Of a DNA stretch of 64,000 nucleotides, positions 22,248 through 33,173 are shown piece by piece. Position 1 is the stretch's first letter. Each line of letters begins with the position of its first letter. Below the pieces are notes generated by a model, which worked only from the letters and a program-made list of their open reading frames with translations, ran no database searches and was not told the origin of the DNA. Origin of the DNA: Mesorhabditis belari (taxonomy: Eukaryota; Nematoda; Chromadorea; Rhabditida; Rhabditidae); assembly GCA_958450365.1 (NCBI GenBank), contig CAUEEP010000289.1, positions 310,001 through 374,000 of the forward strand, read 5' to 3'. The position numbers and the translations under genes are program-made.

Positions 22248-23519
22248 TCAGGTTGGCAACTAAATAATGGCCCTTTTCAGTAAAAACAAAAAATTTATTA
22301 ACAAGATGAACAAATATCAACATCAATCCAAAAGGTATTCTCCGTCATTCTTTATTACTTCTTTCCACTTTTGACGGAGCAACTGGATTCCTCTCTTGAA
22401 AAATTCTTCTGGTTGATCGTCAAAGAACTTCTGCACTGAAATTCGGACGTCGTCAAGGTCATTGAACTTTTTCTCGGCTAGAAAGTGTTGCATCGATCGA
22501 AAAAGATGGTAATCACTAGGCCCCATATCCGGGCTGTATGGCGCATGAGGAAGAACATTCCAGCCCAACTCCTCGATTTTCTCCATTGTAAGTTTTGCAG
22601 TGTGTGATTTTGCGTTATCATGGAGAAAATGAATTGAAGAGGGTTCGAGTCCTTGAGAGCGAATTGCTTGATCTACACGATGTAGTTGAGACGAATAGAG
22701 TTCTGAATTAACCGTTTGCCGGCTTTTGAGAACCTCGAAATGCACCAACCCACGAGAACTCCACCACACACAGAGGAGAGTTTTCTTTGAGTGAATATCC
22801 GGCTTCGGAGTTGATTTTGGGTCTTCGTTTGTGCTAAGCCACTGTCGTTTTCGCGTTCGATTATCATGAAGATCCATTTTTCATCAGAAGTGACAATGGA
22901 ATCCAAGAAGCTTCCCTTTTTCGCAAGTTTTAGTAGTATTCCAGCTGTGATAACACGAGTAGCCTTATTTTCTTTTTTTTCTTTTCAATTCATGCGGAAT
23001 CCACTTTCCACTGCGGTTACTTTTCCCCAATGCATGAAGTCGCTTTTCGATTGCAGTATGCGAAAAGCCCAATCGATCGCCTAGCTCGCGTGATATTTGA
23101 CTTGGATCCTCCTTTAAAGCTGCTTCCAAAATATCGTTCTGCAGAAGTTCGGGTCGTCCTTGGCGAGGCTCATCTTCAAGACTTTCATCCTCTTCCTTGA
23201 ACCGTCGATACCATCTCTTACATTGTGTTTTAGAAAGAGCTTCATCACCAAAAACTCGCAATAAATCTCTGTGGGATTCGGCAGCTGTTTCGGCTTGTTT
23301 GTAGTCGTACCAGAGACAGACACGCATTCGATATTTGAGATCTTTCATTTCTAAACAAAATTATTTGAAAAGTATCAAATCAAGAAAAGTAAAAAACGTA
23401 TAGTAATGCACCAGAAATTCAGTAATATTCAATTAACAACAAGCGAGGGTAGATTAAACGCAAAGATTAAAAGATTTTATCAAAAAAGGGCGAGGGCCAT
23501 TATTTAGTTGCCAACCTAA
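22248..23519 (-). mobile_element. Mariner transposon with TIRs and TA duplication; transposase frameshifted
   Basis: 1272 bp bounded by inverted repeats (TYAGGTTGGCAACTAAATAA) and flanked by TA at 22246-22247 and 23520-23521. The minus strand encodes a mariner-family transposase: an N-terminal HTH region starting at 23348 (MKDLKYRMRVCLWYDYKQ), SDEKW with the first catalytic Asp, HDNAKSHTAK, and SPDMGPSDYHLF giving the DD34D spacing. Two frameshifts break it: one in an A-rich run near 22970 after HELKRKK, one just after SDEKWI near 22880. It is therefore probably not autonomous. It lies at the junction of the ground-like copy 2 block and the next FBXW7-like block. Confidence 0.93.
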
Positions 23520-23970
23520 TACATTCTACTGTAGGCCTTTTGATGGCGAGTTCTAAAACGCGCCCTTTCGTGTATTTAACGAGACTTTTCTCGATAAAAT
23601 TCATTCTGGTCATCCCTTGAGTGCCTCTAGCCCCATCGCACTACTGCCCTAAGGGTAGATTTGCTTATCGATTTTATCGCTTACAAACGACATGCTAATT
23701 TTTGCACGTTCAGATCTCTCTTTCTAGAACAGCTATCAACTTATTTCATTGGAAAGCTTTCATTCATCGTAATGGCTGCGGTACCATTACAATATTTACG
23801 GTAGCTAGTAGTAGTAGTAGTATTTTGCTGAGGGATTTTTCAGTTTGTTATTTACGGTGTTATCTCTGCTGTAATTTTTCATTTAGGGGAGCCGGTGACA
23901 AGTTTGGTGACAAGTTCTCACGATGGCGTGGTCAAGCTGTGGGATGTGGATATCATTAAAATCATTTTTC

Positions 23971-26349
23971 ATGTCGGACAAACCGGAGAGCAGCAAGACT
24001 CAACTCGAAGAGTAAAGAGAATGACCTTAAACATTTAATTTTCAAATTCAGGGATATCATCCAACCATTGGTCCAAAAGGATTTTTTGTCACAGTTGCCA
24101 GAGGAGGTTTGTCTTTTGTTAAAGCTTGTGGGAGTAATTGTTTATTTTTAGGTGGCTTATCGCATCATCGCCTATTTGACGCCGTGCGATTTGACGGTTT
24201 GTGCTGGCGTTTCGCGGAGGTGGCAGCGAATTTGTGAAGATGATCGGACGTGGCAAAAGAAATGTTTGGAGAAAGGATATGTGAAATTTGATGCGCCAAG
24301 GTGTGTTACAGTTTTGAACAGATTATATAACATTTAAAATGATAATGTTTGTTTCGATGAACTGGATCACATGTAAGAATACCATTAGTAAAGGATTCGT
24401 CACGAGCTTGTCACTCACTTCTTTTTCTTCAGTTTTCGTTTTCTCGGAGGCTGGGCGACGAATCGAGCAAATGAGGAAGCGGGAATCACAATCCCCTCAC
24501 ATATGGACCTTCAAGAAGCACAACGGAATCGACGAGAACGCGAGGTCGCATATGGACAGTTAGTGACGGAAGTTGTTGCTGAATTAAGTCTTTTCTAGGT
24601 GTTATGAGCGATCGTCATGGAAGTCGTTGTACTTGCGGAAGCAGCGAATCATTTCCAATTGGCGATCCCGAGCGATTCAAGCAAGCACTGTTCAAAAGGT
24701 TTGGACAAATGTTTTGTTTTGTTGTTTGTTGTGACAAAAATTGTTTTTGAGGGTCACGAACATGCGATGTATTCTCCACAAATTCACTCAGATCGTATCG
24801 TTGCGGGTTCATATGATAATACGTTGCGGGTCTGGATTGTTGATGATGCTCAAGTTTGTTTCGCTTTTCCATTATGATACGCCTAATTTAGCCGGCTTTC
24901 ACTCTAACTGGCCGCCATATGGATTTTGTTTATACGTCTCAAGTGAGCGATGATGCCAAATACATTGTCGGGTTAGTTAATAGACTTTAGCTAGTGTAAT
25001 CGAAAAGTGTTGTCAAAGAAGCTAACAATTTTCTAGACAAAAATGCTTGTGACAACAAAGCGTATTGCAATATTTAAGTCACTCTTCTGATCAAACGGTG
25101 CGCGTTTGGTGTGGTCAAACCGGTGCACAGCTTCATGTTTTGCGGGGACATACGGGTTGGATTTCATGCATGCGTCTACATGGCACAACGTGAGTTATCT
25201 AAATTTTCTGGTTTAGCTAAAGTCGTAATGTTTTAGTCTTGTTTCTGGATCAGACGATGGAACGCTCCGAGTCTGGGACCTTGTCGACTGGAAATGCCAT
25301 CACATTTTGGCTGGCCACTTGGGGGATGTATGTGTGTCAAAGTAATAGCCTAGGCAAAGTTAAATTTTAGGTGCGTTGTGTACAATTTGATGGAAAACGG
25401 GCTGTGTCTGGTTCCTTTGATTGTACTCTGAGGGTTTGCATTTTTTTTAAAATTTTATAATATTCTATAAGGTTTGGAATGTGCAGACGGGGGAGTGTTT
25501 GCACACACTGACGGGTCACACGAAGTTAGTCTATGCACTTTTGGTGAGTTGAATTGTCAATTTTTGGCTTTAATCAGGTTTCTGTTTTAGTTTGAGCCAG
25601 AGCGCGATCTTGTCGTCTCGAAGGGTTGGGATAGAACGATGCGCGTCTGGGACGTGCGAAGAGGAAGTGTGTTTTACTTCGCTATTTTGTTGCAATCTCC
25701 TCTATATTTGTTGCTTTCAGCATGCATCGCGATTCTTGTCACACATCAAAGTTCCTGCTCTGACTTCCAGCTTCGCGGAAATGTTTTGGTCTCTTTCGAT
25801 ACCTACTCGGACGTTGGGGTACGTTTAATCAATTCTATAAAAACTACTTCCTTTTCTTTAGGTTTGGGACATTCGTGACGGTGGTTCGTGCATTCATCGC
25901 CTGCCAGACGTAAATGGTCACTTCATTGCAATTGCTCGGCTCGGGACTTTTGGTGACGACTTCGTATGATTGCTCGGTCCAGGTTTGGGATGTGGATAAA
26001 GGTATGTTGTTCTGAATTACCTAGTAATGTAGGCTATAAGATAAGCAAATTTGTCCAGACCTCGAGTTTTCTTCTGAAGTAGAATTTATTGACTACATAA
26101 TTTGACTCATTAACTATTCAAGTTTAAATCGATATTCTGGGCTAGTATTTCGTTGTTAATTTTTTATCAACTATACGAGTATTTTTGTGATTTTCAGGTA
26201 CCTTTGTTCGTGACCTGGTTCGTCTTCAAGGTGACAGTTGGAGATGGCATTGCCAAGCCACCGAAACATTGCTCGTCTGTGCAGGTGAAAAAAACAGGAA
26301 CGAGGGCACAAGGCTTATCTTGATCGATTTTGACGCATCGTATCCATAG
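23971..26349 (+). pseudogene. FBXW7/SEL-10-like gene with 5-bp frameshift in last blade
   Basis: The full exon set is on the plus strand: start MSDKPESSK at 23971, F-box [20 protein letters not shown], linker [19 protein letters not shown], blades [39 protein letters not shown] and VWDIRDGG, and a terminal exon to 26349. In the last blade exon the sister gene reads GGTCACATCACTTCATTG but this copy reads GGTCACTTCATTG. The loss of ATCAC shifts the frame and gives a stop (FGDDFV-stop) before the last exon. One extra codon (Arg) sits in another blade (TLTGRHMDF). The frame is otherwise open, so the loss is recent or a shortened propeller is made. Confidence 0.8.
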
Positions 26350-28087
26350 GTATATTCGGAAGTTAAGTTTTTGTGGCTCGCTCGGTTAGCGTTTGTGATT
26401 TTCTGAAAAACCTTTTCGGGTTTTTGAATTCTTTTGGGTTTTCGTGGCTCTCTCGGTTAGCGCTTGTGATTTTCTTCAAAGGATTTCCCCAAGTTTTGCA
26501 GACTTTCTTGTAGGCCAAAGTGTTCATTTTGTTTACGTTTATTTTGCCATTGATCTGCTTTTATATACTAAAAATTATTCTGATAACAACAATCTTTTCG
26601 TTTTTCTGTCAAGTGTTTCCTTGTGTGATTGTTTCCAAGGGTGTTTCTATTGCTTTCAGTTCTGTAGGTCGTTTTTGTTGCACACTTCACACATGCAAGA
26701 TAAATGGCTTAAACTGGCTCACAAATAAAAAGAAACGGCAAACTTCTTTCGAGTTTCGTGTAACAAATGGTGGGCAGGGTTTTGTTGAACCGTGAACCAC
26801 CGTGAACACGTCCCGAAAACAACTCCAGGCTTATGTTGCCGCCAAGCTTTGAAACTGTTGAGAAAAGTTGAATTGTCTCTTATTTTTCGACGAAATTCCT
26901 TCGATTCCTATATTTTGAGTGATTTTTGATGGCATTATCGCAGCAAAATAGACCGCGAGGGATTATCGAAACAGACGGCCTTTATGATGTCGAATAATGA
27001 GTTTTCTCTTTGAGGTCTTTTCTTGAGATTTGACTGACTTGTTAAGTCAGCATTTGATCCCGGTCAGCATTCGGAGCATTTGAGTTAGTTTAGTGTTGTT
27101 TACTTGGAACGTGTGAGCAATCGAACGTTGAAAAGTACACGGCACATTTGAACATAGTAGGCCCAAAGCCATTGTTTTTTCTTGGAGTGAGGAAAAGGAA
27201 TCGTATATAAGTCGGCGTTCGTGATTTTTTCGCGCCAATTTTTTGCAATAATTTTTGCTAAAAGTACGATAATTTTTCGCAAATGCGGGTTTTAAACAAA
27301 AGGCATTATTCGCGAGGAACACACTCTACTTGCCACCGTGGAGGCGTCCTCCGAAACTCTTCTCCCCCTTCCATGTCAATCTAATCCATTCTTGCTTTTC
27401 CGTTGAATCACAGAGCTTAAAAAGAAAAAAAGGCACAAACTTAGCAACGTCTCACAAAAGAAGATTCAGAAAAAAGGCCAAAGTGTGACCGGATCGATGT
27501 GTCATTTCTTTGGCCAAAAAAAGAACGGGGAAATGGGAGGAAACTGAACGATTCTGATCGAGAAAATGGCAAAAAGAACAGAAAAATCAGACAAAAAAGA
27601 AAAATGCAAACGTTGCTACGTCACCAGGAAACGAATTTTTAGGCATTTTTCTTTTTTACGGTAATCATCTGAAAAGAAGAAAAAGGGGGGATCTTCGGAG
27701 CTAAAGAGCCTCAGGAAAAACCCCGCCAAAGAAAGCTCGCTTCTTTTTGACGAGCTTTTGATTCAAACTATTGAGAAAAGTTGAATTGTCTATTATTTTT
27801 CGACAAAATTCCCTCGATTCCCATATTTTGAGGGATTTTTGAGAGCATTACCGCAGCAAAATAGACCACTTGACCCAGGGAAACTCGAGGAAAATCAAGG
27901 GAGAGTTTGGGTGAGGCTGCACAGAAAGAGTGTGTTTGCATTTTAGCGTGAGCACGAACTGATGAACGAAGCTACTAGGAGTTCCAGGGTTGAGTAATCA
28001 GAATCCAGTCGAAAAAGATCGATAAATCTTGTGCAAAGAGCGTTTGTTATTGAATAGTTTACGAGAAATTTTAGAACGAATCACCAG
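26350..28087. other. 3' flank and duplicated spacer, no gene called
   Basis: Homologous to 39.5-40.9 kb over most of its length. Contains a TATA-like GTATATAAG near 27206 and a block around 27330-27650 preserved in both copies, with CTCGCCACC/CTTGCCACC and AAAGGCACAAAC. Short open frames in it (for example minus 27047-27322) differ between copies at their ends and have no splice support. Confidence 0.4.
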
Positions 28088-28170
28088 TGTCATCACCGGG
28101 TTTCGGAATCGGTCCCCAATCCGATTTTCTTTCGCCCAATGAATCTCCGCCTCCATATTTTCCTGATCAG
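28088..28170 (+). CDS. Proline-rich exon with PPPY motif (partial gene)
   Basis: An exon between an acceptor (ATCACCAG) and a donor (CAGGTTCG) reads SSPGFGIGPQSDFLSPNESP then PPYFPDQ. PPPY is a WW-domain ligand motif. It is repeated with two residue changes at 40927-41009. It precedes the Harbinger debris and the membrane-protein exon in both units, so it may be the 5' exon of that gene split by the transposon; that is inference. A start codon is not identified. Confidence 0.45.
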
Positions 28171-28378
28171 GTTCGTGAGAAGCAAGGTTTGCAAAAAAAA
28201 TCCAAAAAATTCAGTAATCCAAGCCAAGTCCAGGGATTTTTTGTGAGTCAGGCTTTCAGTAAAGCCAACAATTTATAGGCCAAGGCGCGTAAAGCCCGGT
28301 CAGGACTGGCTACTGGTTTGGTCTAGGCGTTTGGAACAAAATTTAGTGGTACACAACTTTTGGGAATTGAAAATCTTT

Positions 28379-29012
28379 TTTTTAAGTACTCCGAATAACT
28401 GCTCGATAATGGCACGCAAGAATGTAATTCAATTTCTTTTCTGGAGCGCTGTAAGCATTTCGAAGTAGTGGCATGCAAATTTGGATGTCTGCATAACCCT
28501 TGTCAGCAATTAAATGATATTTCTTCTGTGGCTTGTTTGTATCTGTTAGAGGAGATGAAGAAGAATTTGTGTTGATGAAGCATTGGTGGCGCAATTAGAT
28601 GTGCCATCGAGAGAACCCCAAATAGTTGGGAGAAGATTGCTGAATGTCATTGTACATCGATCCTTCTCGCCGTCTGAATACGGGTATTTCAACAATTTGA
28701 ACTAACAATTTTAACATCGATCGCTTTGTGGAGAAGTCGTGAAATGGTCTGCTGAGAGATTCCAAGAGATCAAGATCAAACTATTTTGAAACGAGGTGCT
28801 CGCCAAATATCAAGGCCTCACCGCAACTCGAAATCGTAGTGAAAGCGTCCTTGAATACCCTTGTTACAAGAATGGGCCCATGAATTGTACAAGACGCAGA
28901 AATCCTTGATATGTAAGGTGATATCGTCGACGAAATGTCTCATCGGAAAGTTGGAATTCCGTGATCTGATCGATTCGACGATAGAAAATTCGCTGCCTCT
29001 TTCCTAAAAAAA
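28379..29012 (-). mobile_element. PIF/Harbinger transposase remnant, longest copy
   Basis: Minus strand, in order: N-terminal RQRIFYRRIDQITEFQLSDE, then FRRRYHLTYQGFLRLVQF (about 28870-29005); HTH-like LGISQQTISRLLHKA (about 28720-28790); a region with WGSLDGTSN holding the first DDE Asp (about 28600); and KPQKKYHLIADKGYADIQIC through LNYILACHYRAVIRS with the second Asp region (28385-28520). Several frameshifts and stops separate the blocks. The order and motifs fit Harbinger-type DDE_Tnp_4 transposases. The element's ends were not identified. Confidence 0.75.
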
Positions 29013-29245
29013 GAAACTAAATCAAGAAAAAAACAATTCAAGTTATAAAAGCAAAAACCTGAAAAACAAAGAATCCAAAACCACAAAATCCTATCAAAAA
29101 TTCCTAATTCGGAGCCAGAGGCTGAGACAAATGGGATAGTGTAAAAATACTGTTACTGGTATTATTACTCGAAAGTTTTATATTGAATAAAATCAATAGA
29201 TATTTGCATTTGAATGTAGTAAAATAAGAAATCTTTGTTTCTAAG

Positions 29246-29707
29246 CCTCTTCCTGCTCTATTTCGCGTACAAAACCCGAAAAAACAATCCGGAATCGAGG
29301 AAGTGGCTTTGGTTTCTGGCGTCGGAGATTATTTTCACAATTGACATTCCGGCATAACTCTATTGGTGATCCATTGGAATGATATTAATTGGGAGCTTTT
29401 GACCTTGAGTTTCTTCTACATTTCTATCATAATATATGCGGGTAGTTTTTGCAAATGATCTAAAAAGATTCTCATTTTTGTCTATGAGCTTTCTCAGCTA
29501 AAGTTTTCACTCTCAATTTTTGTAAATTTCTATAAATAGTCGAAATTTTCTTTTTTATTACAGTATTTATTCGCATTTCCTTTCCCCAGTTTTATCCAAT
29601 TCTCGGTCGATATCCTTTATCTTTCGAAATCCACGTTTCATCGTGGGCATGCCCCGTTTCAGCGTGAAGAAACGACGAGAAAACGTGGGTGGCATTGTGC
29701 ACGTTGA
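29246..29707 (+). pseudogene. Small membrane protein copy d, premature stop
   Basis: Acceptor changed to CTAAG and the central exon reads IIFTIDIPA-stop where the 48.4-kb copy continues AAGITLLVIHWND. The donor GCGGGTAGT and the last-exon acceptor TTATTACAG are intact. Confidence 0.6.
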
Positions 29708-30751
29708 GCACTGAGAAATTTGCATCTGTCGTAGCTGATTATGAAAGAATCTTTTTTGGTAAATCTTTCTAGTAGGTCAACCCTTTAACGTATCAAGGCA
29801 ATACTATATCATTTTGATCAGGGCTGTATGCTGGATGGATCATCCACTGTATGCTGGATGGGTTTACTCCCATTCAAATGAGTTTAGTTTAGAATGAGTG
29901 GCCTTCGAAACATGCGGCCCTATCATGTCAAATAATGATTTTTCTCTTTGAGGTCTTTTCTTGAGATTTGACTGACTTGTTAAGTCAGCATTTGATTTCG
30001 GTCAGCATTCGGAGCATTTGAGTTAGTTAAGTGTCTTGCTATTCAAAATTTCCTAGTAGATAGGCTCGTTCAAATCTCAGTGCATCGAGAGCGTAAACTT
30101 CTTCTCATGAGATGCTAGCAAAAGCGCCACGTTTTTTGCTCTAAAATCCATTACGCCACGTTTCATTTGCACCAAATTTCTAAAGATCACTGTAACAAGT
30201 CACTTTTTCCCAACTTCTAACGAACTTTTTTTCAGTTTTCCACTTCACAATTTTAGTTCTCACTGTTTTTAATAAGAAAACACATTTAAATACCCATACA
30301 GACCTCAAAAACAACGATTTTTGTTTCACGGATTCGACTTTTTACTCTTTATATCGATTTGATGTCATTTTCAGATCCGGCGAAGGCGTCAAAGTAGCAA
30401 CGTTGACGAGAAAAAAAATAAAAATAAACAATCAGAGTTGGTAGGGAAGTGTGTTGAAAAGTCGAAATTTGACGCAAATGATACGTGGCGCAAATAATTT
30501 GACCCTTTTCTGCTAGCACCTCCTTCTCATGCACATTTGGCATGATGTCGTGCTCAGACTTTTCCCCTCAGCAACCCATTGACTTTCGATTTTGACAACA
30601 AAATAACGTCACTTTCTCTATCCTGATCCCTCTCGAATCTCTCCATTCCCACAAATCAAAGTTCTCGTATAGCTTATCTGCAAAAAAAAGGTTTTAAAAT
30701 AATCCATTGGCATGGATTATTTGAGGCGAGATTCGAGGCGAAATTTGTGGA

Positions 30752-31163
30752 CAAAAGTCGACATTCCCGGATGTTATGTGAACGGGAAAGGTAAACACAA
30801 ATCCTAAAGTTTCCTCGAATTTCTATTTAACCCCCAAACTACCGTAACCAATCTGTACAGAATCATTTCTGAATCATTTGAATGTTTTTGAATCAGAAAA
30901 TGCCTATTTATCTGCCTAGTTCCCTAAAAGGTGCGTCTACTATTAAAAAACGCTACCGTACCCAGAAAAGACATCGAGGTTACGGTAGCTTTTTCTAGTG
31001 TTCAGCTTTAATCATCAAAAAATCCATTCAGAAATCCGCCGAGGGAGTTTTTGGTGTCTCTTTCGAATCACTCGTCGCGCCCACCGATTTCGCCTCGAGA
31101 CCCCGTTTGTTTGGCAATTATGTCAAATTTCTCACAGAGAAGTTTTCTTTTAAATGCAAATAG
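30752..31163 (+). pseudogene. Ground-like gene copy 3, middle exons deleted
   Basis: Exon KVDIPGCYVNGKG (ends 30790) is followed by loss of the Cys-Cys exon and the next exon. The last exon (31032-31163) is complete: KSAEGVFGVSFESLVAPTDF, then ASRPRLFGNYVKFLTEKFSF and a stop. Only this copy shows the C-terminus of the domain. Confidence 0.7.
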
Positions 31164-31509
31164 ATATTAACTAAAACAATCCCCAACCAATTCCAAGCAT
31201 TTTTGTTTACAAACTTTGGGTCCACCCAAGTTAAACTAATCTGAACCAAATCATCACTAAATATGAACCAAATCTGATACAGACCTTAACTATATATGAA
31301 CCAAGTTTGAACCATATGTGAACCAAATCTTAACCAAGTCTGAACCAAATCTAAACGTCCCGGTTAATTAAAATGATGATTCTTTATTGATTTATTGTAT
31401 AGTTGATTCGTTTATGTATAAAGGTGTGGTAGTTAGCACAAATCACATGCATTAGGATTTATTGCGAGTAATTTAAACGAGTAAATGACTAGTAATCCAA
31501 AAATCCATC
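31164..31509. repeat. Degenerate tandem of AACCAAATCTGAACC units
   Basis: Between about 31205 and 31350 there are eight to ten imperfect copies of a 12-17-base unit built on GAACCAAATCT. No gene is seen. The right part matches 12440-12580. Confidence 0.6.
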
Positions 31510-31617
31510 CTAGGAGTCATAGGGAAGGATAGACTTAACATCTTCCAAAAACGTTTGGGACCACGGATCAAATTTGGGCTTTGGAAATGGGTTTTGATCT
31601 AAACCTAAAAATTAGTG

Positions 31618-31668
31618 TTATTTACGAAATAATCTAGAGCTAAAAGCTCTAGATTATTTCGTAAATAA
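31618..31668. repeat. Perfect palindrome, 24-bp arms, 3-bp loop
   Basis: TTATTTACGAAATAATCTAG (start of the arm) is followed after AGCT-AAA-AGCT by its exact reverse complement. In RNase H copy 1 the equivalent intron has one arm only (GCTCTAAAATTATTTCGTAAATAAC, 12858-12882). Confidence 0.95.
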
Positions 31669-31772
31669 ACATTAACCTAGCATAAAAACACTTACCAAGT
31701 GAGCGGATGCCCGAATCCGTAAAATGTGCCAATTCCGGTATGCTGTGCCTTCACGCTTGCATCAGTGTATAT

Positions 31773-32173
31773 GTTACGTCCGAATCTGAGGAGACGTCCA
31801 TCTCCGATCCGGACGTCCGAGTCTGAGGAGATTCATTCTCCTCAGATTCGGACGTCCGGATCGGAGATGGACGTCCGACTCAGAGATGGACGTCCGACTC
31901 TGAGTCGGACGTCCGTTTTGGAGGAGAATGATCATTCTTCTCGGAATCGGACGTCCGATCTTGAGAACAAATAGTTCAAATGCAAAATCCAATGTTTTGA
32001 ACAAAACAAATGAAAAAGGAAGTTAAAATGGAAATTCTCTCAATTTACTTTTTTTTCTTCACAAATAATTTGGTAATTTGGCAAGATTTTTTTTGGCCAT
32101 CTCTGAGGAGACGTCCATCTTTGATTCGGACGTCCGGATCGGAGATGGACGTCTCCTCAGATTCGGACGTAAC
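31773..32173. mobile_element. 401-bp GACGTC-rich inverted-repeat element in RNase H exon
   Basis: The ends are inverted repeats (GTTACGTCCGAATCTGAGGA at the left, its reverse complement at the right), flanked by AT-rich TATAT that is single in copy 1. The interior is built from many palindromic GGACGTCCGA-type units, and there is no credible protein. It is absent from the matching exon at 13.45 kb, so it is a true insertion. Non-autonomous foldback or MITE. Confidence 0.85.
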
Positions 32174-33173
32174 ATATATATACACGGTGTCGTGATCAAA
32201 TTGCCGGTTGCCTAGATTGTTCGATGGATGATCATGTGGGAAACCTGTGAAAAAACAAAATAAATCAGTAAATGCTGTCCAGTAAATCGTTGAATTAGTC
32301 CGCAAATAACCCTATAACTTTATGGTTATATGCGTCTAAAAGTTAAAAAACAGATAAACCTACCATAATTTTGTGCGTCGTATTTTCCATTCCATAAAGC
32401 AGGAGTGCATGGAGAATCCTAAACGAATACAATAGTTTGTTGCAAGAAAAATAAAATAAACAAAAAGATCTTTAATCAAAAGTTTCCTTAGATCCGCCAG
32501 CGCTTTGCCTTCCTTGATAGCTCTCTAAAAAAATTTGATAAAACTTAACTCGTCACTACCAAACTTAAGAGCCACGGCAACGGCTAATTTCGACAATTTT
32601 GTATTTCAGGATAATTATCCCTGCAATGCACATCCATCAGTGCATTTAAAATATTCAAAAACCTATAAAAAACTTATAATAGCCCCGAAAAACAATAGTC
32701 TGATCATCGAACAGATCGAAAAATATGTATTCCAGGAAAAACTTTGTCATCTAAGGTGGCCCAATTAACGGTGGCCAAAAGAAACAATGAAATTTAACCA
32801 AAAAAAAGGTGACCAACCTCCCATAAATCGTCGAATCCGGAATCAGCATGTCAAAAGACCACAAATCATGATGTGAAACTCGAATGATAAAGTCATCTGT
32901 ATTCGAACCCTTTATATCTAATAACCTTAAATAATTTTTTTAACGTAAATTTCTAAGCAAATTTCTTAAATGCAAAATTTTGATACGTAAATCTCATTAT
33001 CAATTTCTTTGCTAACTTGCTCACGATTGTTGTTATGAGAATAATTTTTAGTAAATAAAAGCAGATCAATGGCAAAATCAAGGCTAACAAAATGAAAACT
33101 TTAGCATACAAGAAAGTCTGCAAAACGTGGGAATTATTTTAAAGGAAATCACAAACGCTAAATCAGTATATAA

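Larger units (their letters stand above)
31510..32921 (-). pseudogene. RNase H-like gene copy 2, broken three ways
   Basis: Keeps 5' exons absent from copy 1: NTDDFIIRVSHHDLWSFDML (32817-32921) and DSPCTPALWNGKYDAQNYG (32362-32418), then GFPHDHPSNNLGNRQFDHDT. That exon is split by the GACGTC-rich element at 31773-32173. The three or four middle exons with the Glu, His and last Asp are replaced by a 51-bp palindrome at 31618-31668. The last exon (ILPYDS-stop, 31510) survives but with substitutions. Cannot encode an RNase H fold. Confidence 0.75.

Noticed and set aside
31726..32004. Open frames on both strands rich in RTSGSE/RPTSRTS
   Set aside because: Products of the GACGTC palindromic units of the inserted element.
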